NCBI RefSeq assembly: GCF_004217445.1
Contig: NZ_SHKX01000010.1
Coordinates: 248,001-312,000 of the forward strand
Direction of reading: 5' to 3'
DNA: 64,000 nt
Source of the DNA: Fluviicoccus keumensis
GTDB taxonomy: Bacteria > Pseudomonadota > Gammaproteobacteria > Pseudomonadales > Moraxellaceae
Part shown: positions 36,980 to 45,644 of the stretch, piece after piece
How positions within the stretch are numbered: the first letter of the stretch is position 1
How the letters are laid out: each line of letters starts with the position of its first letter
Notes under the pieces: model-generated
Databases searched by the model: none
The model's input: only the letters and a program-made list of their open reading frames with translations
Told to the model about the DNA's origin: nothing
Program-made: the position numbers and the translations under genes

Positions 36980-37522
36980 ATGAAGTTTTGCAGCGCCTGC
37001 GGGCATGCGGTGGTCCAGAAGGTTCCGGCGGGCGACAACCGCCTGCGTTTTGTCTGTGAAAGCTGCGAAACCATCCATTACCAGAACCCGAAGATCATCT
37101 GCGGCTGCCTGCCGACCTGGCAGGACAAGGTGCTGCTGTGCAAGCGCGGCATCGAACCGCGCTACGGCTTCTGGACCCTGCCCGCCGGTTTCATGGAAAA
37201 CGGCGAGACCACCCAGGAAGGCGCAGCGCGGGAGACCTGGGAAGAAGCCGCCGCCAAGGTGGAAGTCGGCGATCTGTACTGCATTTTCAATATTCCGCAA
37301 ATCAGCCAGGTCTATGTGATGTACCGGGGCGAAATCGTCGACGGCAACTTCGGCGTCGGCGAGGAAAGCATCGAGGCCGGGCTGTTCGCCGAGGAGGCGA
37401 TTCCCTGGGACGAACTGGCGTTTCCCAGCATCAAGCGCACCTTGCGCTACTATTTTTCGGACAGGAAACTCGGGAAATTCCCCGTGCGTGTGGAAGACCT
37501 GATCCACCGCACGCCGGATTGA
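36980..37522 (+). CDS. Nudix hydrolase with N-terminal zinc ribbon
   Basis: A 180-residue protein. A zinc ribbon has C4, C7, C26 and C29, then a Nudix box with G70, E76, R84, E85, E88 and E89; the usual last Gly of the box is Ala. Zinc-ribbon Nudix proteins include NADH pyrophosphatase relatives, but this one is shorter and lacks the SQPWPFPxS motif, so the substrate is open. The start at 36980 has GGGAGAGG four to five bases upstream; an earlier ATG at 36944 adds an unrelated tail. Confidence 0.85.
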   Translation: MKFCSACGHAVVQKVPAGDNRLRFVCESCETIHYQNPKIICGCLPTWQDKVLLCKRGIEPRYGFWTLPAGFMENGETTQEGAARETWEEAAAKVEVGDLYCIFNIPQISQVYVMYRGEIVDGNFGVGEESIEAGLFAEEAIPWDELAFPSIKRTLRYYFSDRKLGKFPVRVEDLIHRTPD

Positions 37523-37570
37523 CGCCGGATACCCCCTGACCACCCTTTGCGGCCGAAACGGATATCACAG

Positions 37571-40500
37571 ATGGGCACGATAAACCGCTACGAACAACGC
37601 CTGATCGCGGTATCCCGTTGGGCCTCCCTGGGATCGGCCATCGCCGGACTGCTGGTGCTGGGCGGCTGGATCTTCGGTATCCCCATCCTGAAAAGCATGT
37701 TGCCCGGCTTCGTGGAAATGAAGGCGAATACCGCCATCGGCTTTATCCTGGCCGGAACCTCCCTCAGCCTGTACCACCAGGGGCCAAAATGGCACAAAGT
37801 ATCCCTCATCTGTACCCTGCCGTTACTGGCGATCGCCCTGCTGACCCTGGGGGAGTATCTGCTGCACGTCGACTTCCTTATTGACGAGTTGTTGTTCAAG
37901 GACCTCAATAACGACAATACCCGGAGCTTTCCGGGTCGGATGGCGCCGGTAACCGCACTTTGCCAGGCCGCGTTGGGGCTGGGCCTGATCCTGTTGACGA
38001 GCTCAGGGCGCACCGCGCGCAATAGCGTGGTGATCTGCGCGAGCACATCGGTCGCCTTGGGCTCCATCGCCGTCCTGGGCTATCTGTATGACGTCAGCGC
38101 CCTGTACACCATTACGGCCTATACCAGCCTGGCCCTGCATACGGCGTTGCTCTGCCTGATCATGGGTGTCGCCCTGCTCTGCGCGCTGCCGCGGCATCCG
38201 CCGATGCAATTGCTGACGCTGGAGGACGCGGGCGGCCATATGGCGCGCATCATGCTGCCGATGGTCACGTTCACCCCCGCCCTGCTGGGCTTTTTCCTGA
38301 ATATGGGCGTCAGAAGCAATCTGCTGCCGGCGTCGTTCGCGGTGGCCATGTTCGCCACCATCACTATCTTCATTTTTGTGCTGCTGGTCTGGCTGGCCGC
38401 CTTTACCCTGCAGAAAGCCGAGGCGGCCCGCTATCAGGTACAACAAGTCAGCGATTGGCAGGAAGCGATCCTGAACAGCGCCGACCTGACCATCATTTCC
38501 ACCGATCCCAGCGGCACCATCCTCACCTGTAACGCCGGAGCGCTGAAACAACTGGGGTATCGCGCCGAAGAGATCATCGGCAACGTATCCCTGACCGCTT
38601 TCCATGACCCCGCCGAACTGGCCGCAAAGGCAGTCGATCTGAGCCGCGAACGCGGCAGTGTGATTACTCCCGGCATTGCCGCTTTGACCACCATTGCCCG
38701 CACCGGCCAACCGGACGAGAATGAATGGACTTACATCCGCAAGGACGGCAGCCGGCTATCGGTGCAACTGGCCGTCACCCCGCTCTTTGATCACAAGGAC
38801 CGGCTGAGCGGCTTTCTGGCAATCGGCCGCGACATCTCGCTGCGCAAGCGTCATGAACGGCATATCCGCGAACAGCAACAGACCATCGACCAGGCCAATC
38901 GCGAAAATCAATCCATTCTGGATTATGCGGGTTGCAGCATTATCAGTACGGAGCTCAACGGCATCATACGCAGCTTCAATAAGGGTGCCGAACACCTGCT
39001 GGGTTATCAAGCCGCCGAAATGATCGGAACGCATACGCCGGAAGCCTTCCATGACGCTGAAGAAGCAGCCTCCCGCGCCAAGCAACTTTCCGTTGAGCTG
39101 AAACGCCCTGTAGCGCCGGGCTTTGAGGCCTTTGTCATCAAAACCCACTTTCAGGAACAGCCGGACGAAAACGAGTGGACCTATATCCGCAAAGATGGCA
39201 GCCGGGTTCCGGTACTGGTTACCGTCACCGCACAGCGGGACGCTGAAAACAGGATCATCGGCTATCTGGGCATTGGCATCGATATCACCGAGCGCAAGCG
39301 CCTCGACCGCATGAAAAACGAATTCGTTTCCACCGTCAGCCATGAACTGCGGACGCCGCTGACCTCCATCCGCGGCGCCCTTGGCCTGGTACTGGGCAAG
39401 GCCTCGGAAAATTTGCCGGAGAAGACCCGGATTCTACTGGAAACCGCCAACCGCAACAGTGAGCGCCTGGCGTTCCTGATCAATGACATCCTGGATCTGG
39501 AAAAGATTGAATCCGGCATCCTCGCCTTCTCGATGGCGAACCGGGATCTGGTGGTGGTGGCGCGGCAGGCGCTGGCCGGTAACGAAAGCTATGCCGAACA
39601 GCACGCAGTGACCCTGCGCCTGATCGAAGTGCCGGAAACCGCCTTCATCCTGGGCGACGAAAACCGGCTGTTGCAGGTTTTTTCCAACCTGCTGTCCAAC
39701 GCGGTCAAATACTCTCCGGCCGGCGGGACCGTCGATGTCAGCATCCGGCCTGTCGGGAAGGGTTACCGCGTCAGTGTCCGCGACCACGGCCCGGGTATTC
39801 CCGCCGCTTTCCGCCCGCGGCTGTTCCAGCGCTTTGCCCAGGCCGACGGCTCCGACTCGCGGGCGCGCGGCGGCACCGGGCTGGGTCTCAGCATCACCAA
39901 GGCGATCATCGACCGTCATGACGGGATCATCGGGTATCACACCGAAGAAGGCTCGGGAACGGAGTTCTATTTCGACATTCCGGCCCTGAAGGACGACCAG
40001 CCGCTCATCACCCCGGAAGTGCTGCGGCCGCGCATGCTGATTTGCGAAGATAACGCCGATCTGGCCGAGGTCATGGCGGAGTTGCTGGATGCCGAAGGCT
40101 TCGCCTGCGATATCGTGCATACCGGAGGCCAGGCGCGTGAATTGCTGGCCGGGAGAGGCTACCGGGCGATCCTGCTGGATCTGACGTTGCCGGATATTGG
40201 CGGGCTGGAACTGGCCCGCGAGTTGCGTGACGACAGCGCCCTGCGCAGCCTGCCGGTCATCGTGGTGTCGGGACATATCAGCGGTCATGCTCCGAACATG
40301 CCCGCCGACCTGGACAACGTGACCGGCTGGCTGCAGAAACCTCTGGAATTCCCCCGGTTCCGGGAGGCGTTGCAACGGGCCATGGCCAAGGTGCGGCGCC
40401 CGCAGATCCTGCATCTGGAGGATGAACAGGATATCCGCCAGATTACCCAGGCGCTGGTGGAAGGCTTTGCCGACTACACCCCCGCCCGCAATCTGGCGGA

Positions 40501-40738
40501 GGCACGCCGCTGGCTGGCGCAGCGGCGCTTTGACCTGATCCTGATTGATATCAACCTGCCCGACGGCTGCGGGCTGGACTTGCTGGACAACATTGACGCC
40601 CGCGAAACCGCCACGGTGGTGTTCTCCGGCCAGGACGCCCCGCCGGAGGCGGCGGCGCGGGTCACCGCCATCCTGACCAAATCACGCACCAGCAATGCGG
40701 AGCTGTTGGCCGCGCTGAAGCGGATTCTGGGAGCCTGA
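37571..40738 (+). CDS. Hybrid sensor histidine kinase with membrane sensor, two PAS and two receiver domains
   Basis: A 1055-residue protein. About eight hydrophobic helices fill residues 15-285, then a PAS domain (about 295-425), a second PAS (about 445-575), HisKA with H591 in VSHELRTP, HATPase_c (about 695-810, NLLSNAVKYS, DHGPGIP, GTGLGLSI), and two receivers with phospho-Asp D870 and D993. Both PAS domains end with the same 16 residues (QPDENEWTYIRKDGSR). The start at 37571 is ATG; a TTG eight codons earlier is possible. No output regulator lies beside it. The multi-receiver layout suggests a phosphorelay hub for an unknown cue. Confidence 0.9.
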   Translation: MGTINRYEQRLIAVSRWASLGSAIAGLLVLGGWIFGIPILKSMLPGFVEMKANTAIGFILAGTSLSLYHQGPKWHKVSLICTLPLLAIALLTLGEYLLHVDFLIDELLFKDLNNDNTRSFPGRMAPVTALCQAALGLGLILLTSSGRTARNSVVICASTSVALGSIAVLGYLYDVSALYTITAYTSLALHTALLCLIMGVALLCALPRHPPMQLLTLEDAGGHMARIMLPMVTFTPALLGFFLNMGVRSNLLPASFAVAMFATITIFIFVLLVWLAAFTLQKAEAARYQVQQVSDWQEAILNSADLTIISTDPSGTILTCNAGALKQLGYRAEEIIGNVSLTAFHDPAELAAKAVDLSRERGSVITPGIAALTTIARTGQPDENEWTYIRKDGSRLSVQLAVTPLFDHKDRLSGFLAIGRDISLRKRHERHIREQQQTIDQANRENQSILDYAGCSIISTELNGIIRSFNKGAEHLLGYQAAEMIGTHTPEAFHDAEEAASRAKQLSVELKRPVAPGFEAFVIKTHFQEQPDENEWTYIRKDGSRVPVLVTVTAQRDAENRIIGYLGIGIDITERKRLDRMKNEFVSTVSHELRTPLTSIRGALGLVLGKASENLPEKTRILLETANRNSERLAFLINDILDLEKIESGILAFSMANRDLVVVARQALAGNESYAEQHAVTLRLIEVPETAFILGDENRLLQVFSNLLSNAVKYSPAGGTVDVSIRPVGKGYRVSVRDHGPGIPAAFRPRLFQRFAQADGSDSRARGGTGLGLSITKAIIDRHDGIIGYHTEEGSGTEFYFDIPALKDDQPLITPEVLRPRMLICEDNADLAEVMAELLDAEGFACDIVHTGGQARELLAGRGYRAILLDLTLPDIGGLELARELRDDSALRSLPVIVVSGHISGHAPNMPADLDNVTGWLQKPLEFPRFREALQRAMAKVRRPQILHLEDEQDIRQITQALVEGFADYTPARNLAEARRWLAQRRFDLILIDINLPDGCGLDLLDNIDARETATVVFSGQDAPPEAAARVTAILTKSRTSNAELLAALKRILGA

Positions 40739-40748
40739 CCCCGCATCC

Positions 40749-42035
40749 TTAACCGTTAAGGTCACGCTCCCGGGTCTCGGCAGTCAACGACAACGCCAAC
40801 AGCGACAGCAAAGCGGCCATCGCCAGATAACCGCCCACGGACGCCAGCCCGTAATTCGTGGCCAGCCAGGTCGCCAGATACGGCGCCACCGACGCCCCCA
40901 GAATGCCCGCCAGATTGAAGGCCAGCGACGACCCGGTATAACGCACCGCCGTCGGGAACAGTTCCGAAAGAACCGTGCCCACCGGCCCGTAGGTCAGCCC
41001 CATCAGCCCCAGCCCCAGCGACAAGCAGGCGATCACACCCAGCGGGGTTCCCGAGCCCAGCAGCGGACCCAGCGCCGCACCAAAAAGCATGATGACCACA
41101 CTGACCAGCGCCAGCGTCAGGCGGCGGCCGTGCCGGTCCGCCAGCACGGCGGACAAGGGAATGGTCAGCGCGAAGAACACCACGCCGATCAGCTGGAACT
41201 GCAGGAATTCCGCACGGGTATAGCCCAGATGCGTCGTGCCCCACGACAGGGTGAACACCGTCATCAGGTAGAACATGGCAAAGGACGGCACGGCAATGAA
41301 GGTGCCCAGCAACAGGCGGCCGCCATGCTTGCGGAAGACATCGGCAATCGGCAGGCGCACCCGCTCCTCGGCTTCCAGCGCCTTGCGGAAGACCGGCGTT
41401 TCGGTCAGCTTCAGGCGGACATACAGGCCCATCAGCACCAGCACGCTGCTGGCGATAAAGGGAATGCGCCAGCCGAATTCCAGGAACTGCTCGTTGCTGA
41501 GCACTTCCGTCAGGATCAGAAAAATACCGGTGGAACAGACGAAACCCAGCGGCGCGCCCAATTGCGGAAACATGCCGTACCAGGCGCGACGGCCCGGCGG
41601 CGCATTCTCGGTGGCCAGCAGCACCGCCCCGCCCCACTCGCCGCCCAATCCGAAACCCTGGCCGAAACGGAACAGCGCCAGCAAGGCCGGGGCCAGCACG
41701 CCGATGCTGTCATAGCCGGGCAGCAGGCCGATCATCACCGTGGAAACGCCCATCGTCAGCAAAGAAGCGATGAGCGTCGCCTTGCGGCCGATGCGGTCGC
41801 CCATGTGCCCGAAGAAAGCAGAGCCGACCGGACGGGCAAAGAAGGCGATGGCAAAGGTAGCCAGCGATTGCAAGGTCGCCGATGCCGGATCGGATGCCGG
41901 AAAGAACAGGTGCGGAAACACCAGCACCGCCGCCGTGGCGTAGATGTAGAAATCGAAGAACTCGATGGTGGTGCCGATCAGGCTGGCGAACAGGACGCGG
42001 CGGGCGCTGTTGCCGGGAGGGGCGGATTGCGACAT
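40749..42035 (-). CDS. MFS transporter, metabolite:H+ symporter (ShiA/ProP-like) family
   Basis: A 428-residue protein with about 12 hydrophobic helices. It shows the MHS family features: TTIEFFDFYIYATAAVLVFP in helix 1, the loop GHMGDRIGRKATL between helices 2 and 3, and RFGQGFGLGGEWGGAVLLATE. Relatives import dicarboxylates, shikimate or betaines with protons. The start at 42035 gives the usual short N terminus. It converges with the hybrid kinase; a small dyad CCTTAAC-C-GTTAAGG (40747-40761) covers its stop. Confidence 0.88.
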   Translation of the reverse strand: MSQSAPPGNSARRVLFASLIGTTIEFFDFYIYATAAVLVFPHLFFPASDPASATLQSLATFAIAFFARPVGSAFFGHMGDRIGRKATLIASLLTMGVSTVMIGLLPGYDSIGVLAPALLALFRFGQGFGLGGEWGGAVLLATENAPPGRRAWYGMFPQLGAPLGFVCSTGIFLILTEVLSNEQFLEFGWRIPFIASSVLVLMGLYVRLKLTETPVFRKALEAEERVRLPIADVFRKHGGRLLLGTFIAVPSFAMFYLMTVFTLSWGTTHLGYTRAEFLQFQLIGVVFFALTIPLSAVLADRHGRRLTLALVSVVIMLFGAALGPLLGSGTPLGVIACLSLGLGLMGLTYGPVGTVLSELFPTAVRYTGSSLAFNLAGILGASVAPYLATWLATNYGLASVGGYLAMAALLSLLALSLTAETRERDLNG

Positions 42036-42121
42036 GAACGGGTTCCGGGCGGGTAACGGAAAGTATCGGGGGCGCATCGTACCATTTCAGGATCGCGAAT
42101 GCGCCGCCGCCCGCCGGACGG

Positions 42122-42763
42122 CTACCCGGCGTAACCCAGCACCGCAAAGAAGTGGCAGGTCGTTCCCGCCAGCACGAAGCCGTGCCAGATGGCATGGCTG
42201 TGCTTCAGCCGGTGATCCAGCACATAGAAAATCACGCCCAGCGTATAGGCCAGACCGCCGCCCGCCAGCCACAGCAGGCCGTTCACCGGCATCTTCGCCA
42301 TCAAGGGCCCGGCAGCGAAGACGATCAACCAACCCATCGCCAGATACAGGCCGGTGGACAGCATCGGATTCTTCAGCTTTTCAAACAGCTTCAGCACCAC
42401 GCCGATGGTCGCCAGCGCCCAGATCACCCCGAAGATGGTCCAGCCGGTCGCCCCTTTCAGCACGCCCAGCGTGAAAGGCGTGTAGGTGCCCGCAATCAGC
42501 AGGTAAATGGCGGAATGGTCCAGCTTCTTGAACAGGCGCTTTTTGTCGCCGTGCGGCAGCGCATGGTAGAAGGTGGACGTGAAGTACATCAGGATCATCG
42601 TCGCGGCGAAGATGCTGGCGCCGACGATATTGGCCGTGGTGCCCATGCGCGCGGCGGCGATGATCAGGATCGGCGTGGCGGCGATGGCCGCCAGCAGGCC
42701 GACGCCGTGGCTCAGGGTGTTGCCAAGCTCTTCAATGCGTCGGAACAGGGAAAGCTGTGTCAT
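42122..42763 (-). CDS. Hemolysin III/PAQR-family membrane protein
   Basis: A 213-residue protein with seven hydrophobic helices and the HlyIII/PAQR signature: EELGNTLSHGVG, the S-x3-H of TSTFYHAL, the LDHSAIYLLIAGTYTPF segment and a late HAIWHGFVLAG. These His, Ser and Asp residues bind zinc in PAQR proteins, which suggests hydrolase-like chemistry on lipids. Bacterial members such as YqfA affect membrane lipid balance. GGGAG lies about nine bases upstream of the start. Confidence 0.88.
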   Translation of the reverse strand: MTQLSLFRRIEELGNTLSHGVGLLAAIAATPILIIAAARMGTTANIVGASIFAATMILMYFTSTFYHALPHGDKKRLFKKLDHSAIYLLIAGTYTPFTLGVLKGATGWTIFGVIWALATIGVVLKLFEKLKNPMLSTGLYLAMGWLIVFAAGPLMAKMPVNGLLWLAGGGLAYTLGVIFYVLDHRLKHSHAIWHGFVLAGTTCHFFAVLGYAG

Positions 42764-42849
42764 GTCCGGGCTCCCGGGAAATTAGTGCACACTTGTACAT
42801 TATGCGCCTCTTTCCCGCGATTGCTACCGAATTGACGACAAAGAATCGG

Positions 42850-43776
42850 TTATTTTTTGTTCCACGCCTGCGCCACGGCATCGGCGATCACCTGCAACGC
42901 CAAACGCGGTCCGCCCAGCTTGCCCATTTGCAGGAAACCGTGCACCAGCGTGTCGAAACAGCGGTAATGCACAGGAATACCGGCGGCCTGCAAACGTTCG
43001 GCGAAGTGCGCGCCTTCATCGCGCAGCGGGTCGAAACCGGCGGTGAAGATCAGCGCGGGCGGCAGGCCGGACAAATCCGGCTGCAACAACGGTGACACCC
43101 GCAGGTCGTATTTCTCGTCGGGATGATTGAGGTAGTGGCCGATGAAGAATTCCATGGCCTGCCGCTCCAGCACATGCCCGCTGGCGAAAGCGTGGTAGGA
43201 CTCGCGCTGCTCGGACAGGTCCACGGCCGGGTAGATCAGCAATTGCAGGTCAGGCACACGCGCCGGCTCAGTCCGCGTCAGCATCGACACCACGCTGGCC
43301 AGATTGCCGCCCGCGCTGTCGCCGCCGATGCCGACCCGGCCGTCACCGCCCGTTTCGCTCCGGTTCGCCTTCGCCCAGTCCAGCACCGTCAGGGCATCCT
43401 CAATCGCGGCGGGAAACTTGTGCTCCGGGGCCAACCGATATTCCACCGACAGCACGTTGCACTGCCCTTCCCTCGCCAGCAAACGGCAAAAGCCGTCGAA
43501 GCTGTCCACGTCCAGCGTCACCCAGCCGCCGCCATGCAGGCAAATCAGTACCGGCAACTCCCGGGTGGTATCCGGACGGTACAACCGCGCCGGAATCGCG
43601 CCGTGTTCGCCGGGGATCGTCAGGTCGCGGACTTCGAGTAAATCGACCGGCTCGACATCCAGCGCCTTCAGGCTGCGCGCCAGTCCGCGCCGCAGGGCCA
43701 GAATCGGGAATTCCGACCACGGGGTTTTCTTGGCGTGGATCAGCGGCAGGATGGCGGCAATTTCGGGGTCGAGCAT
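42850..43776 (-). CDS. Alpha/beta hydrolase, hormone-sensitive-lipase family
   Basis: A 308-residue esterase with the complete HSL set: oxyanion HGGGW (81-85), nucleophile S154 in GDSAGG, Asp in GFDPLRDEG and His in LVHGF. GGAG lies seven bases before the ATG. It is the third gene of a minus-strand operon after the saccharopine-dehydrogenase-like and DUF4166 genes, with a 30-bp gap. That link suggests a shared, probably lipid-related substrate. Confidence 0.9.
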   Translation of the reverse strand: MLDPEIAAILPLIHAKKTPWSEFPILALRRGLARSLKALDVEPVDLLEVRDLTIPGEHGAIPARLYRPDTTRELPVLICLHGGGWVTLDVDSFDGFCRLLAREGQCNVLSVEYRLAPEHKFPAAIEDALTVLDWAKANRSETGGDGRVGIGGDSAGGNLASVVSMLTRTEPARVPDLQLLIYPAVDLSEQRESYHAFASGHVLERQAMEFFIGHYLNHPDEKYDLRVSPLLQPDLSGLPPALIFTAGFDPLRDEGAHFAERLQAAGIPVHYRCFDTLVHGFLQMGKLGGPRLALQVIADAVAQAWNKK

Positions 43777-43806
43777 CGGGTTACTCCAGAGGCGGCGCGG
43801 ACGGCG

Positions 43807-44367
43807 TTATTCGTCGCACGCCACGGGGTTGTCGTCAACCGCCACCCGTAGGAAGCCCTGATAGGCGACCAGCAAGCCCAGCCACGCCCAGGCCACGCGG
43901 ATGGTGAACCGGACTTGCCCGTCGCCGCCGGTTTCATCCGCCTGCACGGCGGGCATCATCCACAGCGGGAACGGCAACAGGCCGAACAGGCGCGCCCGCA
44001 ACACACGCATGCGCAGGCAATCGCCTTCCACGTACAGCCGTGAATGCAGCACCATCGCCCCCAGCCGCTCCACCAGCAGGCCGTTGCGGGCGCGCAGCAC
44101 CGAGGTCATCTTCTGGGGTCCGAAATGCCGCTCCCAGGTTTCGACGCCGTTTTCCACATTCAGGTCGAACTCCAGCGTAACGCGGGCATCGCGGCGCGGC
44201 AGCCCCATCACCAGCGCCACCAGCCGCGCCAAAGGATGACGGCCACAGGTGATATCGGCCTCCCCCTGGAAATGATGACGGCCGTTCAGGGCATGAAAGC
44301 GGGCCTGCTCCGGCGGCAGGCGCTGGTAATCCGCGCCCAGCAACTGACGGTAAATCGACGGATTCAT
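43807..44367 (-). CDS. DUF4166 protein
   Basis: A 186-residue protein matching the DUF4166 pattern: an N-terminal YRQLLGADYQRLPPEQARFH, then PLARLVALVMGLP, a central WERHFGPQKM and a hydrophobic end. No catalytic residues are known. The start at 44367 overlaps the preceding stop as ATGA. In other bacteria DUF4166 is often fused to or beside saccharopine-dehydrogenase-like proteins, as here, so the two probably act together. Confidence 0.8.
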   Translation of the reverse strand: MNPSIYRQLLGADYQRLPPEQARFHALNGRHHFQGEADITCGRHPLARLVALVMGLPRRDARVTLEFDLNVENGVETWERHFGPQKMTSVLRARNGLLVERLGAMVLHSRLYVEGDCLRMRVLRARLFGLLPFPLWMMPAVQADETGGDGQVRFTIRVAWAWLGLLVAYQGFLRVAVDDNPVACDE

Positions 44368-45482
44368 GGGGCCTCTCCCTGCAAGGTGGTGCGAATGGCC
44401 AGCCCCTCGCTGACCGGCAGGATATCCGCCAGCCCGAGTCCGCCCGGCGCGGCGTAAGCCCCCGGCTCCAGCGGCTTGCCGTGCTGCCGCCGCCGCACCA
44501 GCGCCACGCTGCACAGAGTCGGCACGTAAGGGCCGTCACCGTTCAGGGCTGACAGTTCCCAGTAACGGCGGCAGGGCTCGCCCTGATGGTCCAGCCCGCG
44601 CATCTCGACGCTCATGGCCCCCCGGTCGCTGCCGAAAGGCAGGAACCATTCGCTGATCCGTTTCAGGGGAACCGCCAACCGGGACAGGTTGGGCAGCAGC
44701 CGCAGGCGGCGCAGGCAGGCCATCAACACCATGCCCAGATGCAGGAAGCCCAGTTCCAGCCCGGCGCGGAAGCGTACCTGACGGAGGGTGGGGTAACGGG
44801 CGGGCAACAGTGAGATGTCCGGAACATCGCAGTCCGAGACCCAGCGGTGGCCGACCGGCGACCCGAAGCGGTGACGCTGCATGCTGCCCCAACCGGTCAC
44901 GCGGATGGATTGACCGTCGCGCCAGCCGGGAATGGCCTCGCCGCCGTAGGAAAGAATGGCGCGCACCGTCGCCAGCCCGCGGTCAGTCTTGTTGCCGGGC
45001 GAAATGGCGATGTCGATGCCGTCCAGACGGCTGAATGCCGGAGCCAGGGCATCCACCACCGCACCGGACAAGCCGGGCACCGAACTGGCGCCGCTGATGA
45101 TCCGGACGCCACTCGCCCTCGCCCGTTCGTCCAGCGCCGTAATGCCGGTGACGAAGTCCCGACCGTCGGCCAGGTCGATGTAATCACAACCCGCCTCCAG
45201 ACAGGCTTCGGCGACACGGTAATCCTGACCCTGGAACGGCCCGCAGGTATGGATGACCACCTGCGGAGACAGCTCGCGCAGCCGTTGCGGAAAATCGGGA
45301 GCGGATACGTCCAGCACAAGCGGCGTCAGGCTGGCCGCCGTCGGGGCCAGCCTCTCAACCAAAGCGGCCGCCTCGGACTGGCGGCGTCCGGCGACCAGGA
45401 CATCCAGCCCGGACTCTCGGGACAGCAGGGTGACGATGCGGGAGCCGAAAAAGCCGTAACCGCCCAGAACCAGGACGCGCAT
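44364..45482 (-). CDS. Saccharopine dehydrogenase-like NAD(P)-binding protein
   Basis: A 372-residue protein. A Rossmann motif GGYGFFG (7-13) is followed by AGRRQ and VIHTCGPFQGQDYRVAEACLEAGCDYIDLADGR-type segments, the trans-acting enoyl reductase/saccharopine dehydrogenase N domain. A hydrophobic stretch lies past the middle. True lysine-pathway residues are not evident, so an oxidoreductase of a lipid or other substrate is more likely. It leads the operon with DUF4166 and the esterase and is divergent from the acyl-CoA dehydrogenase pair. Confidence 0.8.
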   Translation of the reverse strand: MRVLVLGGYGFFGSRIVTLLSRESGLDVLVAGRRQSEAAALVERLAPTAASLTPLVLDVSAPDFPQRLRELSPQVVIHTCGPFQGQDYRVAEACLEAGCDYIDLADGRDFVTGITALDERARASGVRIISGASSVPGLSGAVVDALAPAFSRLDGIDIAISPGNKTDRGLATVRAILSYGGEAIPGWRDGQSIRVTGWGSMQRHRFGSPVGHRWVSDCDVPDISLLPARYPTLRQVRFRAGLELGFLHLGMVLMACLRRLRLLPNLSRLAVPLKRISEWFLPFGSDRGAMSVEMRGLDHQGEPCRRYWELSALNGDGPYVPTLCSVALVRRRQHGKPLEPGAYAAPGGLGLADILPVSEGLAIRTTLQGEAP

Positions 45483-45644
45483 GATGTTCCCTTTTCAAGT
45501 GGGTGCGGGCAGCTTAGAGGAGCGGTTGCGGGGGTTCAAGATTGACTTTCCCTCCCGAAAATGAAGTCAGCAAAGTAAATGACGCACCGGCCGCCGCTCT
45601 GTCAGGATCAGCGGGTCGTTCCAAATAACCACGGAGAATCCGCA

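Noticed and set aside
36277..37522. Two Nudix genes as a recent duplication
   Set aside because: They belong to different subfamilies (CoA pyrophosphatase type against zinc-ribbon type) and are divergent, so they are unrelated copies.
34813..43776. The two HSL-type esterases (34813-35748 and 42850-43776) as tandem paralogs
   Set aside because: They are 7 kb apart, in different operons, and differ in oxyanion motif and N terminus; only family-level similarity is seen.
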